DNA from: Planctomycetaceae bacterium
Lineage (GTDB): Bacteria > Planctomycetota > Planctomycetia > Planctomycetales > Planctomycetaceae
Length of the DNA stretch: 37,239 nt
Assembly (NCBI GenBank): GCA_027489895.1
Contig: JAIXZD010000327.1
Span: forward strand, 1-37,239
Reading direction: 5' to 3'
A program made the position numbers and the translations under genes. The first letter of the stretch is position 1, and the number at the start of each line of letters is the position of its first letter. The notes below the pieces were generated by a model. It ran no database searches and had not been told where the DNA came from. It saw nothing but the letters and a program-made list of their open reading frames with translations. Below, in pieces: positions 7,936 to 15,578 of this stretch.

Positions 7936-9690
7936 TCAAACCGCGCTCGCCGTCCCCGACCCGCTCGCCGGGTCCGTCGGAGACACCGCCACCGCCTGAG
8001 CCGGCCGGGCCAGCGCCTTCTCCAGCTCATCCAGCAGTTGATGCGCCCGGAACGGCTTGTACAGCACCGCCTGCAGCCCCTTCTGCCGTGCCTTCACAAT
8101 CGAGTGACCGGGGTCGTAGCCAAACCCCGTCATGAAGATCACCGGCACGTTCGGCCGGTACTCGAGGATCCGCACAAAGCACTCGTAGCCGCTCATGTCC
8201 GGCAGCCGGATATCGGCCAGCACCACGTCGTACTGATACCGCCGCACCATGAGCAGCGCCTCTTCGCCGTGATGCGCCGTCTCGACCTGGCAGCCGTACC
8301 GCCCCAAGAGCTCATGCGCCGCCTGACGCACCGACTCGTCATCATCCGCCACGAGAATCCGCTTGCCCCGCAGCTTCGGCCGCTGTGGCTTGCTGATCGG
8401 CGGATTGGCCATCTTCGGCGAGATCGATTCGCCCACCCGGTGAATCAGCAGCTTCACCTCGCGGACATGCTCGATGATCGCCTGAAGCCGCTTCGTCACT
8501 TCTTCGTCGTGGCCGATGTACCGCTCCAGAATCCACGTCGCGTCATTGAGCACTTCATCCGTCGGCGACGCCACCTCCCGCAGCACGCGCTCGGTACTCT
8601 CCGTCACCGTACTCATCTTCTCGGCGACGAGCAGCTCCAGCGTATTGAGCGCAACCGCCACCTCGCGGCTGAACAGTTCCAGAAACTGCAGGTCCTGTTC
8701 GTTGAACGCGCTCGCCCGCTGGCTTTCGACGTTGAACGTCCCCAGCACCTGCTCGTTCCGCATCAGCGGCACCGTCAGCGAACTCCGCGCCTGGTACGCC
8801 CCGGGGAGGTAGAGCGGGTCGGTCGTCGTGTCTTCGCACAGGTAACTTTTCCCGGACGCCGCGACAAACCCCGTCACCCCGTTTCCATCCGGCTGCGCGA
8901 ACAGCTCCCGCTGCTCCGCCTCGGGCTGCATCCCGAACGACAACAGCGGTTCCAGTTTTTTGGTCGACGGATCGAGCAGCCGAATCTCGACCGTCTCGAA
9001 CTCCAGGAGCGCCTTCGTGTAGTGGATGATCTTCGACTTGAGCAGGTCGACGCGGTCCTGCACCGACATGTGCTGCAGATCGCAGGGAGCAATCTCGCCC
9101 AGTTCCAGCCCGGCGTGATAGATCGCGTTCAGCTTCTTCTGCTGCAGAATCTCCGTGGAGATATCCCTCACGGTGACAATGAGGAGCGCGGTCGTCGGGT
9201 CATGTTCTTCCCGGTGCGGGGTCGCCTGCACATCGAGAAACGTCTTCTCTCCCAGCCGCAGCGTGCTGCGAATCGGCCCGTCGGAGGAAATGGCCGACTG
9301 AAACGGACTGATGTCCGCAGCGCACAGCGTCCCAAACCCGAACGCCTCGCTGAACGTCCGCCCGCGACAGCTCACCTGGCCGCCCGCCAGCTCATCGAAC
9401 CGGCGGTTGCTCCAGAGAATTCGCTGATGGGCGTCCATCACCGCCACGCCATCGGGCAGATGGGCCATCAGCCCCGCCGCCTGCGGAATGAGGCACGAGG
9501 CCCGCAGCGCATCGATCGAAGGCTGCAGCACGAGAATCCCGCGCACATCCGCCTCGTTGAGATGCTCCAGCGCATCGGCCAGGACCGTGGCGCGGACGGG
9601 GACATACACCTCAGACAGTGTCTTTGAGGCGATCTCCCACTGTTCCGCGGTGCCCCCGAATACGAGGACTTTGGTCCGCTCGCTCGTCAT
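7936..9690 (-). CDS. PAS-GAF-receiver hybrid signalling protein without kinase domain
   Basis: A 584-residue cytosolic protein. Residues 1-60 look like a degenerate receiver-like fold (KVLVFGG start, no aspartate cluster). A PAS domain follows at about 75-180 (LPDGVAVMDAHQRILWSN is a typical PAS start), then a GAF domain at about 185-355 (GVTGFVAASGKSYLCED and TVPLMRNEQVLGTFNVES), a probable coiled linker, and a C-terminal receiver at about 443-555. The receiver is complete: acidic residues Asp449-451, phospho-acceptor Asp493 in LADIRLPDMSG, Thr521 and Lys545 in YKPF. There is no histidine kinase dimerisation or ATPase domain and no DNA-binding or cyclase output, so it must receive phosphate from, or signal to, an unlinked partner. 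The Ala/Ser/Pro-rich tail after 555 looks disordered. Confidence 0.85.
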   Translation of the reverse strand: MTSERTKVLVFGGTAEQWEIASKTLSEVYVPVRATVLADALEHLNEADVRGILVLQPSIDALRASCLIPQAAGLMAHLPDGVAVMDAHQRILWSNRRFDELAGGQVSCRGRTFSEAFGFGTLCAADISPFQSAISSDGPIRSTLRLGEKTFLDVQATPHREEHDPTTALLIVTVRDISTEILQQKKLNAIYHAGLELGEIAPCDLQHMSVQDRVDLLKSKIIHYTKALLEFETVEIRLLDPSTKKLEPLLSFGMQPEAEQRELFAQPDGNGVTGFVAASGKSYLCEDTTTDPLYLPGAYQARSSLTVPLMRNEQVLGTFNVESQRASAFNEQDLQFLELFSREVAVALNTLELLVAEKMSTVTESTERVLREVASPTDEVLNDATWILERYIGHDEEVTKRLQAIIEHVREVKLLIHRVGESISPKMANPPISKPQRPKLRGKRILVADDDESVRQAAHELLGRYGCQVETAHHGEEALLMVRRYQYDVVLADIRLPDMSGYECFVRILEYRPNVPVIFMTGFGYDPGHSIVKARQKGLQAVLYKPFRAHQLLDELEKALARPAQAVAVSPTDPASGSGTASAV

Positions 9691-9930
9691 GCGTCGTTCT
9701 CTCCGAGCCCTGCTTCTCGCGCTGTGAGAACTTCCCCACTAAGTTTAGGCGATGCGTCCGACTCCGCCAATTCTGCCCCACCAGGAGCAATCCTCCACGG
9801 GTTCTTCACATTCCCGTCTCTCCCAGGCAGGAATTCCCCACCCTTGCCCGTTAGCATCGACTTTCGGACGCTTCCCCATGGACCCACGGTGAAAAGCCTC
9901 GGCCCATCCTCTCGGGATGTCGGCGGAAAT

Positions 9931-11664
9931 ATGCCTCGTTGGCGAATTCTACTCAAGTTGGCCATCGCCGGTGCGATTTTCCTGTCGCCCTCGCACGCCA
10001 TGGCCCAGCCATCGGTAGCGCCATCTCCACCGCCGCAGTCCCAGACAACCCCCCCCACGCCCGTCTGGAGCGCCATCCGCCACAATGGGACCGTCGAGCC
10101 AGTCACGTTGCAGTGGACCGACCGCGGCCCCGTCCTGCTGCGCGCTCAGTCGCGCCTCGCAGATCTCCCCCTCGCCGACGTTCAACTCATCCGCCCACCC
10201 CGCCTCTCGAGGCCCGGCCCCCCACCGCTCGCCCCCCTCCTCATCCTCGCCAACGGCGATCGTTTGACCGGCTGGCCAACCCTCGGCGACGCACGTCGCG
10301 TTGCGGGAACCGCCGCCTCGTCATCGACCAGGAACACGACGGGCTGGAACATCGACACCCCCCTGTTTGCACGCGACCTCCGCACGCGGCAACCCCTCAC
10401 CCTCCCCCGGTCGGCCATCCATCGGCTCGAATTCGCAGCCGCCGCTGCTCTCTTCGCCTGGCCCAACGCACCGGAACCCACCGCTCCGCCGGAACTCCTG
10501 CACATCACCCAACCCCAGCCCGGAGACAACGGCCTCTCCTCACGTTCCGCCTCACCCCCAACGCGCATCGAGTTCCAGGTTCTTCCTGCTCCATCCCCAG
10601 CCGAGTGGTCCATCTTGTCGGGCGACCAGCCCCACGCCGCCCTCTCCTTCGGCAAGCAGGGTGACAACACAGTTCATCTCTCAGGAACAGCCTTTCGCCG
10701 ACCAGAGCCGATCGGCCCAAACCATCCCACCGAATCAACAACCGTCGTCTGGGAGCAGGGGGCCTTCGGCTGGCGACTCTGGCTCAACACTCGGCTCATC
10801 GCCGAACAGACCCCGCCACCCCCCGCACCACTCGCCTTCCAGTGGCGGCACCGTCCCGCCGCAGACTCTCCCTGGCAGCAAGTCCGCGTCTGGCAGCCCT
10901 ATGAACGGCCTCTGACCCCCAGGCCTGTTCCCCAGACCGACTTCGACAGCCTCGAACGCACGACGGGCGACCTGCTCTATGGAGAGGTCACCTCCCTCAC
11001 GGCCAACACAGTCCAGTTCAACTCGGTCGGTCACCGCACAGACCTCGCCCTCAGCGATCTCGCCGCCCTCCAGTTCGCACACCAACAACCGCCAATCCAC
11101 CCCTGCCAAGGCTGGATCGGCGACCTGACCCTCGTCACCCAAACTGCCCCATGGCGCGTAGCCGTGAGCGATATCACCCCCGAAGCGTGGACAATCCAGC
11201 ATCCGCTGCTCGGCGAACAGAGCCTGCCGGTGGAGTCGATCGCATCCTTTGCCCCGAGGTCTCGCGGCGAATACCACCTGCTCGCCGCCGGGTCGATTCA
11301 TCTAGGCGACGAAACCCGCCCCGACCTCACCCCGCCCGTTCCCCTGGGACTGGTCTGGTCGACCATGGTCCGGCCGCCCACCCCCGGCCAACGTGTTCTG
11401 TTTTCCGCCGACGTCCGCGATCTGGCCCCCACGGCCCCGGTCGGAAACTCGCAGATCCTCGTTGCGGGCCGACCTGTCGCCACCTTGAACGCGGCACCGC
11501 GCGACGGTGCCTCGCGACACATCATGCTCGAGCTGCCCGCCAACCGGTTCACTCGGCCCCAGACCCGTCTGGAAGTCCGCGTGGACCGACCGACCGGCGA
11601 GACGGGGGCGGCGGACGACTGGGAACTGGTTAACCCGTCCGTCCTGTTTGTCGAACCGGACTGA
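9931..11664 (+). CDS. Exported hypothetical protein with repeated beta-rich GD.L.G modules
   Basis: I start at ATG 9931 because the next residues (MPRWRILLKLAIAGAIFLSP, then SHAMA) form a classical signal peptide with cleavage likely after AMA; the frame is open further upstream from a GTG at 9724 but those residues look non-coding. The mature part of the 577-residue product is proline-rich. It shows at least two, perhaps three, similar units in which a GD.L.G motif leads after about 30-40 residues to a 'lp.s.i..l.f' strand: LANGDRLTGWPTL to SAIHRLEF, GDLLYGEVTSL to LSDLAALQF, and GDLTLVTQ to VESIASFAP. I do not recognise a named family; the style is common in planctomycete exported proteins. 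Codon use is strikingly C-ending, in keeping with the left half of the window. Function unknown. Confidence 0.7.
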   Translation: MPRWRILLKLAIAGAIFLSPSHAMAQPSVAPSPPPQSQTTPPTPVWSAIRHNGTVEPVTLQWTDRGPVLLRAQSRLADLPLADVQLIRPPRLSRPGPPPLAPLLILANGDRLTGWPTLGDARRVAGTAASSSTRNTTGWNIDTPLFARDLRTRQPLTLPRSAIHRLEFAAAAALFAWPNAPEPTAPPELLHITQPQPGDNGLSSRSASPPTRIEFQVLPAPSPAEWSILSGDQPHAALSFGKQGDNTVHLSGTAFRRPEPIGPNHPTESTTVVWEQGAFGWRLWLNTRLIAEQTPPPPAPLAFQWRHRPAADSPWQQVRVWQPYERPLTPRPVPQTDFDSLERTTGDLLYGEVTSLTANTVQFNSVGHRTDLALSDLAALQFAHQQPPIHPCQGWIGDLTLVTQTAPWRVAVSDITPEAWTIQHPLLGEQSLPVESIASFAPRSRGEYHLLAAGSIHLGDETRPDLTPPVPLGLVWSTMVRPPTPGQRVLFSADVRDLAPTAPVGNSQILVAGRPVATLNAAPRDGASRHIMLELPANRFTRPQTRLEVRVDRPTGETGAADDWELVNPSVLFVEPD

Positions 11665-11745
11665 ATCGGGAAGCGCGAGTTGACCAGGATCGAGGCGTGA
11701 CAGAGGGCGGATTTTGAATTCCGTCCAAAAAATACACAACATGAC

Positions 11746-11777
11746 CTATTGACATGACGATAGATCATGCGTAATTT
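11746..11777 (+). promoter_or_regulatory. Sigma-70-type promoter with overlapping palindromic operator for the MarR gene
   Basis: TTGACA (11749-11754) and TAATTT (11772-11777) are separated by 17 bases, an excellent -35 and a fair -10. Two inverted repeats overlap: CTATTG-N6-CGATAG (11746-11763, one mismatch) across the -35, and CATGA-N7-TCATG (11753-11769) filling the spacer. MarR regulators commonly repress their own promoter by binding such palindromes, so autoregulation is likely but inferred. Confidence 0.6.
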
Positions 11778-11798
11778 AATATCGAGGGGGACGGAACC

Positions 11799-12308
11799 AT
11801 GTCGCAGCCAATCCATGTCGAACTGAAAAAGAGGCAGCCATTCGAATCGCTCGAGCAGGCGGCCGTCATCAACCTGATGCGGACGAATGACCGGCTGATG
11901 AACCGCATCGGACGGCTGTTCCGGGAGTTCGGTATCACCGCCTCGCAGTACAACGTGCTGCGAATTTTGAGGGGGGAAGGGCAGCCCTTGCCGTGCCTGG
12001 AAATCGCGGACCGGATGATCCAGGTCGTCCCCGCGATGACCGGACTGCTCGACCGGCTGGAAAAACAGGGGCTGATCGTTCGCAAGCGGTGTACGGAAGA
12101 CCGGCGGGTGATTTTCGTCGATCTCACCGAGAACGCGCTACTCCTGCTGGCCCGGCTCGACCAACCCGTGCTCGACATGCACAAGTCGCTCGTGGGACAT
12201 CTGACCCCTGACGAGTTGACGGAACTGAGTCGGCTGCTCGAAAAAGCGCGGGCCAAGGTCACGGACGATTCGGCCCCAACAGCAGAACGAACGGAAGCAG
12301 CCGACTGA
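11799..12308 (+). CDS. MarR family transcriptional regulator
   Basis: A 169-residue winged helix-turn-helix regulator. Residues 20-50 form the N-terminal dimerisation helix (LMRTNDRLMNRIGRLFREFG), followed by ITASQYNVLRIL, the DNA-recognition region around 66-92 (IADRMIQVVPAMTGLLDRLE) and the beta wing RKRCTEDRRVIFVDLTE (95-111) with the conserved D-R pair. C-terminal helices complete the dimer interface. The ATG is preceded by GAGGGGGA at a spacing of 7 bases, one of the best ribosome binding sites in the window. MarR proteins repress nearby genes and release DNA on binding phenolic or other small ligands or on oxidation; the SDR that follows 150 bases downstream in the same direction is the likeliest target besides the gene itself. 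Confidence 0.9.
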   Translation: MSQPIHVELKKRQPFESLEQAAVINLMRTNDRLMNRIGRLFREFGITASQYNVLRILRGEGQPLPCLEIADRMIQVVPAMTGLLDRLEKQGLIVRKRCTEDRRVIFVDLTENALLLLARLDQPVLDMHKSLVGHLTPDELTELSRLLEKARAKVTDDSAPTAERTEAAD

Positions 12309-12457
12309 CCGCAGGCCGATCAAAGTCCGGTTGCCGTTCGGCCAAAAACATCACAAATCAATTAGTGACTGACAATGTAGTTTCCAGTGGCGCGTCGGTA
12401 GCACCGGCGGCTGTTTCCGAATTTCCAAAGTGTTTCGTTTGTTACGGGAGTCGAATC

Positions 12458-13201
12458 ATGGCGTGGGATCCCAAAGGCAAAGTGGCGTTGGTGACCGGAG
12501 CGAATCGCGGGATTGGCCGCTCGATCGTCGAGGCGCTGCTCGCCGCCGGGGCGAGTAAGGTGTATGCCGCCGTTCGCGACCCGAAGTCGGCGCAGGAACT
12601 GGTGACCGCATCCGCCGGGCGGGTCGTGGCGATCCCGCTCGATGTCCGCAACGACCAGCAGGTGCGTGAGGCGGCCCGGCTGGCGAGCGATGTCCAGATC
12701 GTGATCAACAACGCCGGCGTGCTGAAGGCGGCCAGTCCCCTGGATGCCAGCGCGTTCGACGCCCTCGACTTCGAGATCGATGTCAATGTGAAGGGGCTGT
12801 TGCGAGTCGCCCAGGCGTTCGTGCCGGTCCTCAAGGCCAACGGCGGCGGTGCCCTGGTCCAGTTGAACTCCGTGGCCTCTCTCAAGAACTTCGCGGACTT
12901 CGCGACCTACTCGGCGTCCAAGGCGGCGTCGTACTCGTTGACGCAGGGGCTGCGGGAGAAGCTGCTCCCCGAAGGGATCACCGTCATCAGCGTCCACCCC
13001 GGACCGATCTCCACCGATATGGCGCACGACGCCGGGTTGGCGGCGATCGCCGAACCGGCCACGGTCGTGGCGGATGGGATTGTCGCGGCGCTGCGATCGG
13101 GCGCGTTCCACGTCTTTCCCGACACGATGGCGCGAAGCTTCTGGGCGGGCTACGAAGGGTTCGCCCGCGCGTTCGTCGAGACGGTGGCCAGCGAAGGGTA
13201 A
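12458..13201 (+). CDS. Short-chain dehydrogenase/reductase (SDR)
   Basis: A 247-residue classical SDR. It has the NAD(P)-binding TGANRGIG (13-20), the NNAG stabilising motif (84-87), catalytic Ser138 in QLNSVAS and the YSASK motif with Tyr151 and Lys155, all at canonical spacing. Substrate cannot be read from sequence. I start at ATG 12458, preceded by ACGGGAG at suitable spacing, rather than the GTG at 12365, whose extra 31 residues are not SDR-like. It follows the MarR gene in the same direction after about 150 bases. An oxidoreductase beside a MarR regulator suggests a response to an aldehyde, quinone or similar compound, which is inference. Confidence 0.88.
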   Translation: MAWDPKGKVALVTGANRGIGRSIVEALLAAGASKVYAAVRDPKSAQELVTASAGRVVAIPLDVRNDQQVREAARLASDVQIVINNAGVLKAASPLDASAFDALDFEIDVNVKGLLRVAQAFVPVLKANGGGALVQLNSVASLKNFADFATYSASKAASYSLTQGLREKLLPEGITVISVHPGPISTDMAHDAGLAAIAEPATVVADGIVAALRSGAFHVFPDTMARSFWAGYEGFARAFVETVASEG

Positions 13202-13215
13202 GGCTCCGTCAGTCG

Positions 13216-13291
13216 ATCGGTGTTCGGTCGCGTGAGAACGGAGCAAGTCAAAAGTGATGGTGTCAGGCGAGCCAACCCTGTGAGGGGTCGG
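13216..13291 (+). repeat. Composite of family D and family C repeats
   Basis: The stretch from cggtgttcggtcgcgtgaga through gagcaagtcaaaagtgatgg matches the family D composite at 22328-22395 with the tandem units reduced to one. It runs directly into ggcgagccaaccctgtgagg (13266-13285), a family C copy. The junction shows that the modules combine. Confidence 0.65.
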
Positions 13292-13355
13292 TGGCGTGAT
13301 TCGCTGTCGACGGCGGAAGAGTTTTATTGCGCGTGATTTAAGCGTGTGAGCCGAC

Positions 13356-13401
13356 CCGCTGGTCAGCGGTTTTCACCGACCCCTGACAGGGTCGGCTCGC
13401 C
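13356..13401. repeat. Hairpins between convergent genes, including a family C repeat
   Basis: CCGCT (13356-13360) pairs with AGCGG (13365-13369) around GGTC, followed by TTTT (13370-13373), a weak terminator shape for the + strand SDR transcript. Next, CCGACCC (13376-13382) pairs perfectly with GGGTCGG (13389-13395) around CTGACA and continues into ctcgcc; this is a reverse family C copy lying 16 bases beyond the 3' end of the minus-strand TIM-barrel gene. The pair could separate the two converging transcripts. Confidence 0.5.
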
Positions 13402-13410
13402 GGTTGGAAC

Positions 13411-14283
13411 TTACAACGGCGTCGCGCTGTCTTCGTAGCAGGCCCGTGCGAACTCGACGGCGCGGGTGACCGCGGCGAGACACTGGTCATCGGGCAGCGT
13501 TTTCATTTCCAGCGACAGCCACCCGGAGTACCCCGAGTCGCGGACCGCCGCGGCATAGCGGGTGTGACGGGTGGTTTCTTCATTGGGGAGCCCCGCCAGT
13601 GTCGCGGGGTCCGACAAATCTTCCCCGCCAATCGCGGCGAGGTTTGGCTCGCTGATGTGGACGTGCCGCCACCAGGCTCCAGCCTGCGCGAGTGGTTCGA
13701 GGGATTCCCCGGTCAGGGTGAAGCCGCCGGTGTCGAGATGCAGCCCGAACCCCGGCTGATTGACGGCGCGGACGAGGTCGAGCGCTTCGGCGGCCGTGGT
13801 GACGAAATCGGCTCCGTAGACCGTGGGGTTGTGCTCGATGCAGAGCCAGACGCCCTCGCTGGCGTCCACGCGGCCGAGGTCACCAAAAAAGTCGATTGCG
13901 ATCGACTGGGCCTGGTCGAGGGGCAGCTCGCCCCGCTGGCGATTCTTGGGCGATCCAAACACGAGAGACCGCGCGCCGAGCCGTCCTGCGAACCGGCAGA
14001 TCCCCGCGAGATAGTCGCGCATTGCCTTGCGGCTGTCTGCCTCGCGAAAGAGGTGCAGGTCGTTCTGGCCGAACAGCAGCGCCTGCATGCCGACGACTTC
14101 AATCCCCCGTGCCGCCCAGAATTCGCGGTAGCGGTCAAGTTCCGAATCGGTGGCCGCGAGCGGAGTGGGATGCACTTTCGAGGGAGCAATCTCGACGCCC
14201 GTCACCCCCAGTTCGGCGAGTCGATCGGCAACCTGCGGCTCGAGGGCCGTGTTCCACGCGATGTTCGAAATCGCCAGCTTCAT
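13411..14283 (-). CDS. Sugar phosphate isomerase/epimerase-like TIM-barrel protein (xylose isomerase-like fold)
   Basis: A 290-residue AP-endonuclease-2/xylose-isomerase-like TIM barrel. The visible divalent-metal site is typical: Glu150 in CIEHNP, Asp184 in LHLDTGGF, His209 in RHVHISEPN and Glu259 in LSLEM. The start MKLAISNIAWN at 14283 is the usual first barrel strand and overlaps the stop of the preceding gene by four bases (ATGA), so the two are translationally coupled. Relatives isomerise or epimerise sugars, inosose or hydroxypyruvate; which one applies here is unknown. The pairing with a nucleotide-sugar epimerase-like protein suggests a small carbohydrate pathway. Confidence 0.82.
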   Translation of the reverse strand: MKLAISNIAWNTALEPQVADRLAELGVTGVEIAPSKVHPTPLAATDSELDRYREFWAARGIEVVGMQALLFGQNDLHLFREADSRKAMRDYLAGICRFAGRLGARSLVFGSPKNRQRGELPLDQAQSIAIDFFGDLGRVDASEGVWLCIEHNPTVYGADFVTTAAEALDLVRAVNQPGFGLHLDTGGFTLTGESLEPLAQAGAWWRHVHISEPNLAAIGGEDLSDPATLAGLPNEETTRHTRYAAAVRDSGYSGWLSLEMKTLPDDQCLAAVTRAVEFARACYEDSATPL

Positions 14284-15053
14284 GCCGCGGCCTTCGTGCG
14301 GGTGGTCCCCACAAACGCCCGCAATCGTTCCCACAATTCTTGCTCGGAATGGATGTAGCCAGCCGGTCCCTGGAACAGGTCGGCGTGACGCGTCTGGAAG
14401 TCGTAGCGGGCGGGCGACGTGCTCGGGCGGTTCGTGAAGTCGAAGCCAAACGCCTCGCGTGCGACCTGGGCGACGCTCACCGGCGGGGTCGCCAGGTGGA
14501 CGAGCGGCAGGTCGTACCGACGCATGAGGGAGATGTCGGACCAGAGCCGATTGAGATCGTAGAACTGGAAGACCGAATCGGCGTGGACCTTGTCGACCTG
14601 ATTGTTGTGCAGGAAGTCGAACAGGATGTTCTTCTTCAGGCCTGGGCCAAACAGGCCAGGCAGGCGGACGATGCGGGTGGGAAAGCGTTCGGTGCAGAAC
14701 CGTTCGAGTTCGTAGCGGTGGAGGCCGTACGGGCCGAGGCCGAGGGTGTCGACGGCGGTCGATTCATCGACATCGATGGGGCTGCGGAAGACGTCGACGG
14801 TGGAGATGAGGATCAGCTCGCGGGTCTCGATGGTGCCGAGCACATCGGTGAGGGCGGCGAGGTGAGCGCGATCGGTTTGGGGGTCGGCGTTGGCCTTCCA
14901 CTTCTCGGCCCGGGCGCCGGAGCAGACGACGAGGTCGAACGCTTGCCCGGTCATTTCACGGATCGTGCGGGAGCTGAAACAGTCGGTGAAGGTGGCCTGG
15001 GCGAGCAGGTTGCCGCCGACGAATCCCGTGTGACCAATGAGTGCGGTGCGCAT
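14280..15053 (-). CDS. NAD-dependent epimerase/dehydratase-like protein with YxxxR in place of YxxxK
   Basis: A 257-residue extended-SDR-like protein. It opens with ALIGHTGFVGGNL, the GxxGxxG nucleotide-binding loop (residues 7-13), and has the ISTVDVF strand (83-89) supplying the catalytic Ser/Thr. The expected YxxxK is YGLHR (Tyr109, Arg113), so arginine replaces the usual catalytic lysine. The rest, FPTRIVRLPGLFGPGLKKN and a C-terminal substrate region, fits the NAD-epimerase family, although the protein is shorter than the usual 300-340 residues. It is the first gene of a reverse two-gene operon and overlaps the TIM-barrel gene by ATGA. It may be a true enzyme with a swapped base or a family with altered chemistry. 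Confidence 0.78.
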   Translation of the reverse strand: MRTALIGHTGFVGGNLLAQATFTDCFSSRTIREMTGQAFDLVVCSGARAEKWKANADPQTDRAHLAALTDVLGTIETRELILISTVDVFRSPIDVDESTAVDTLGLGPYGLHRYELERFCTERFPTRIVRLPGLFGPGLKKNILFDFLHNNQVDKVHADSVFQFYDLNRLWSDISLMRRYDLPLVHLATPPVSVAQVAREAFGFDFTNRPSTSPARYDFQTRHADLFQGPAGYIHSEQELWERLRAFVGTTRTKAAA

Positions 15054-15167
15054 CGAGCCTGATCCAGAAAGGCAAACCGCCCGGAGAAGCCGTGACGGAG
15101 GTGGGGACGTGTACCGCAGGGACTCATTTCGTGCCAGAGCAGTTGGATAGCGGGCAGCTCGCCCGCA

Positions 15168-15200
15168 AAGTCAAAAGGCAAAAGTCAAAAGGCAAAAGTG
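15168..15200 (+). repeat. Family D 14-base tandem repeat
   Basis: The unit gtcaaaaggcaaaa occurs twice in perfect tandem here and is followed by gtg. The same unit appears before the amidase and in the composite repeats at 22.3 and 25.8 kb. Confidence 0.75.
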
Positions 15201-15321
15201 GTCGCTCGTGGGGAGCGGTTTTTCCACAGGATGTACCGCTCCCGCGTGGTTCTCACAGGATTTGCCCACGGCTCGCTAACGTAGTCGGCACTTACGCTCG
15301 CGAGTCGGACTCACGACATGG

Positions 15322-15365
15322 GGCTTGCCTGCCTTTCCTTGGTGTCTTTGTGCCTTGGTGGTTAG
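15322..15365 (-). repeat. Family A CACCAAGG repeat (reverse)
   Basis: gcctgcctttccttggtgtc then tttgtgccttggtggttag is the reverse complement of the aaccaccaaggcac...caccaaggaaaggcagg element seen at 1755, 21438 and, inverted, at 2032 and 34083. Confidence 0.7.
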
Positions 15366-15578
15366 TGAAAAACCTTTCTTGCGGCGGTTCGGGGCTCGTG
15401 GTCTGGACTGTTGGACGGTGGCCTGTGGGTCGTGCGGGAATCCGTCTGTCCGTGGATTCTGGTTTTCGCTATTCCACGGGCTCTATAAGGAAAAACCCCG
15501 TTCCGGGGTGGTGAGGCGCGGGGCGTTTCGTCGGTTCGGATCAGTTCGCGGGGTGGGGATCGCAGCGGGATTGCACAC

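Larger units (their letters stand above)
15054..15578. other. 525-base divergent intergenic region with repeats
   Basis: This lies between the reverse epimerase gene and the forward radical SAM gene and should hold both promoters, but I find no convincing -35/-10 pair. It contains two family D tandem units (15168-15200) and one reverse family A repeat (15322-15365). Open frames crossing it are arginine/serine-rich and lack protein character. Confidence 0.5.

Noticed and set aside
6438-8135. 565-codon + strand frame overlapping the amidase
   Set aside because: Arg/Pro-rich frame-shifted shadow; the amidase frame has the full catalytic triad.
7888-9627. 579-codon + strand frame opposite the PAS-GAF-receiver gene
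   Set aside because: Arg/His/Leu/Gln-rich, no domain; the minus-strand product has an intact receiver with all key residues.
15168-15200. Tandem gtcaaaaggcaaaa units as a possible CRISPR-like array
   Set aside because: Units are directly adjacent with no spacers, only two copies per site, and no cas genes are present.
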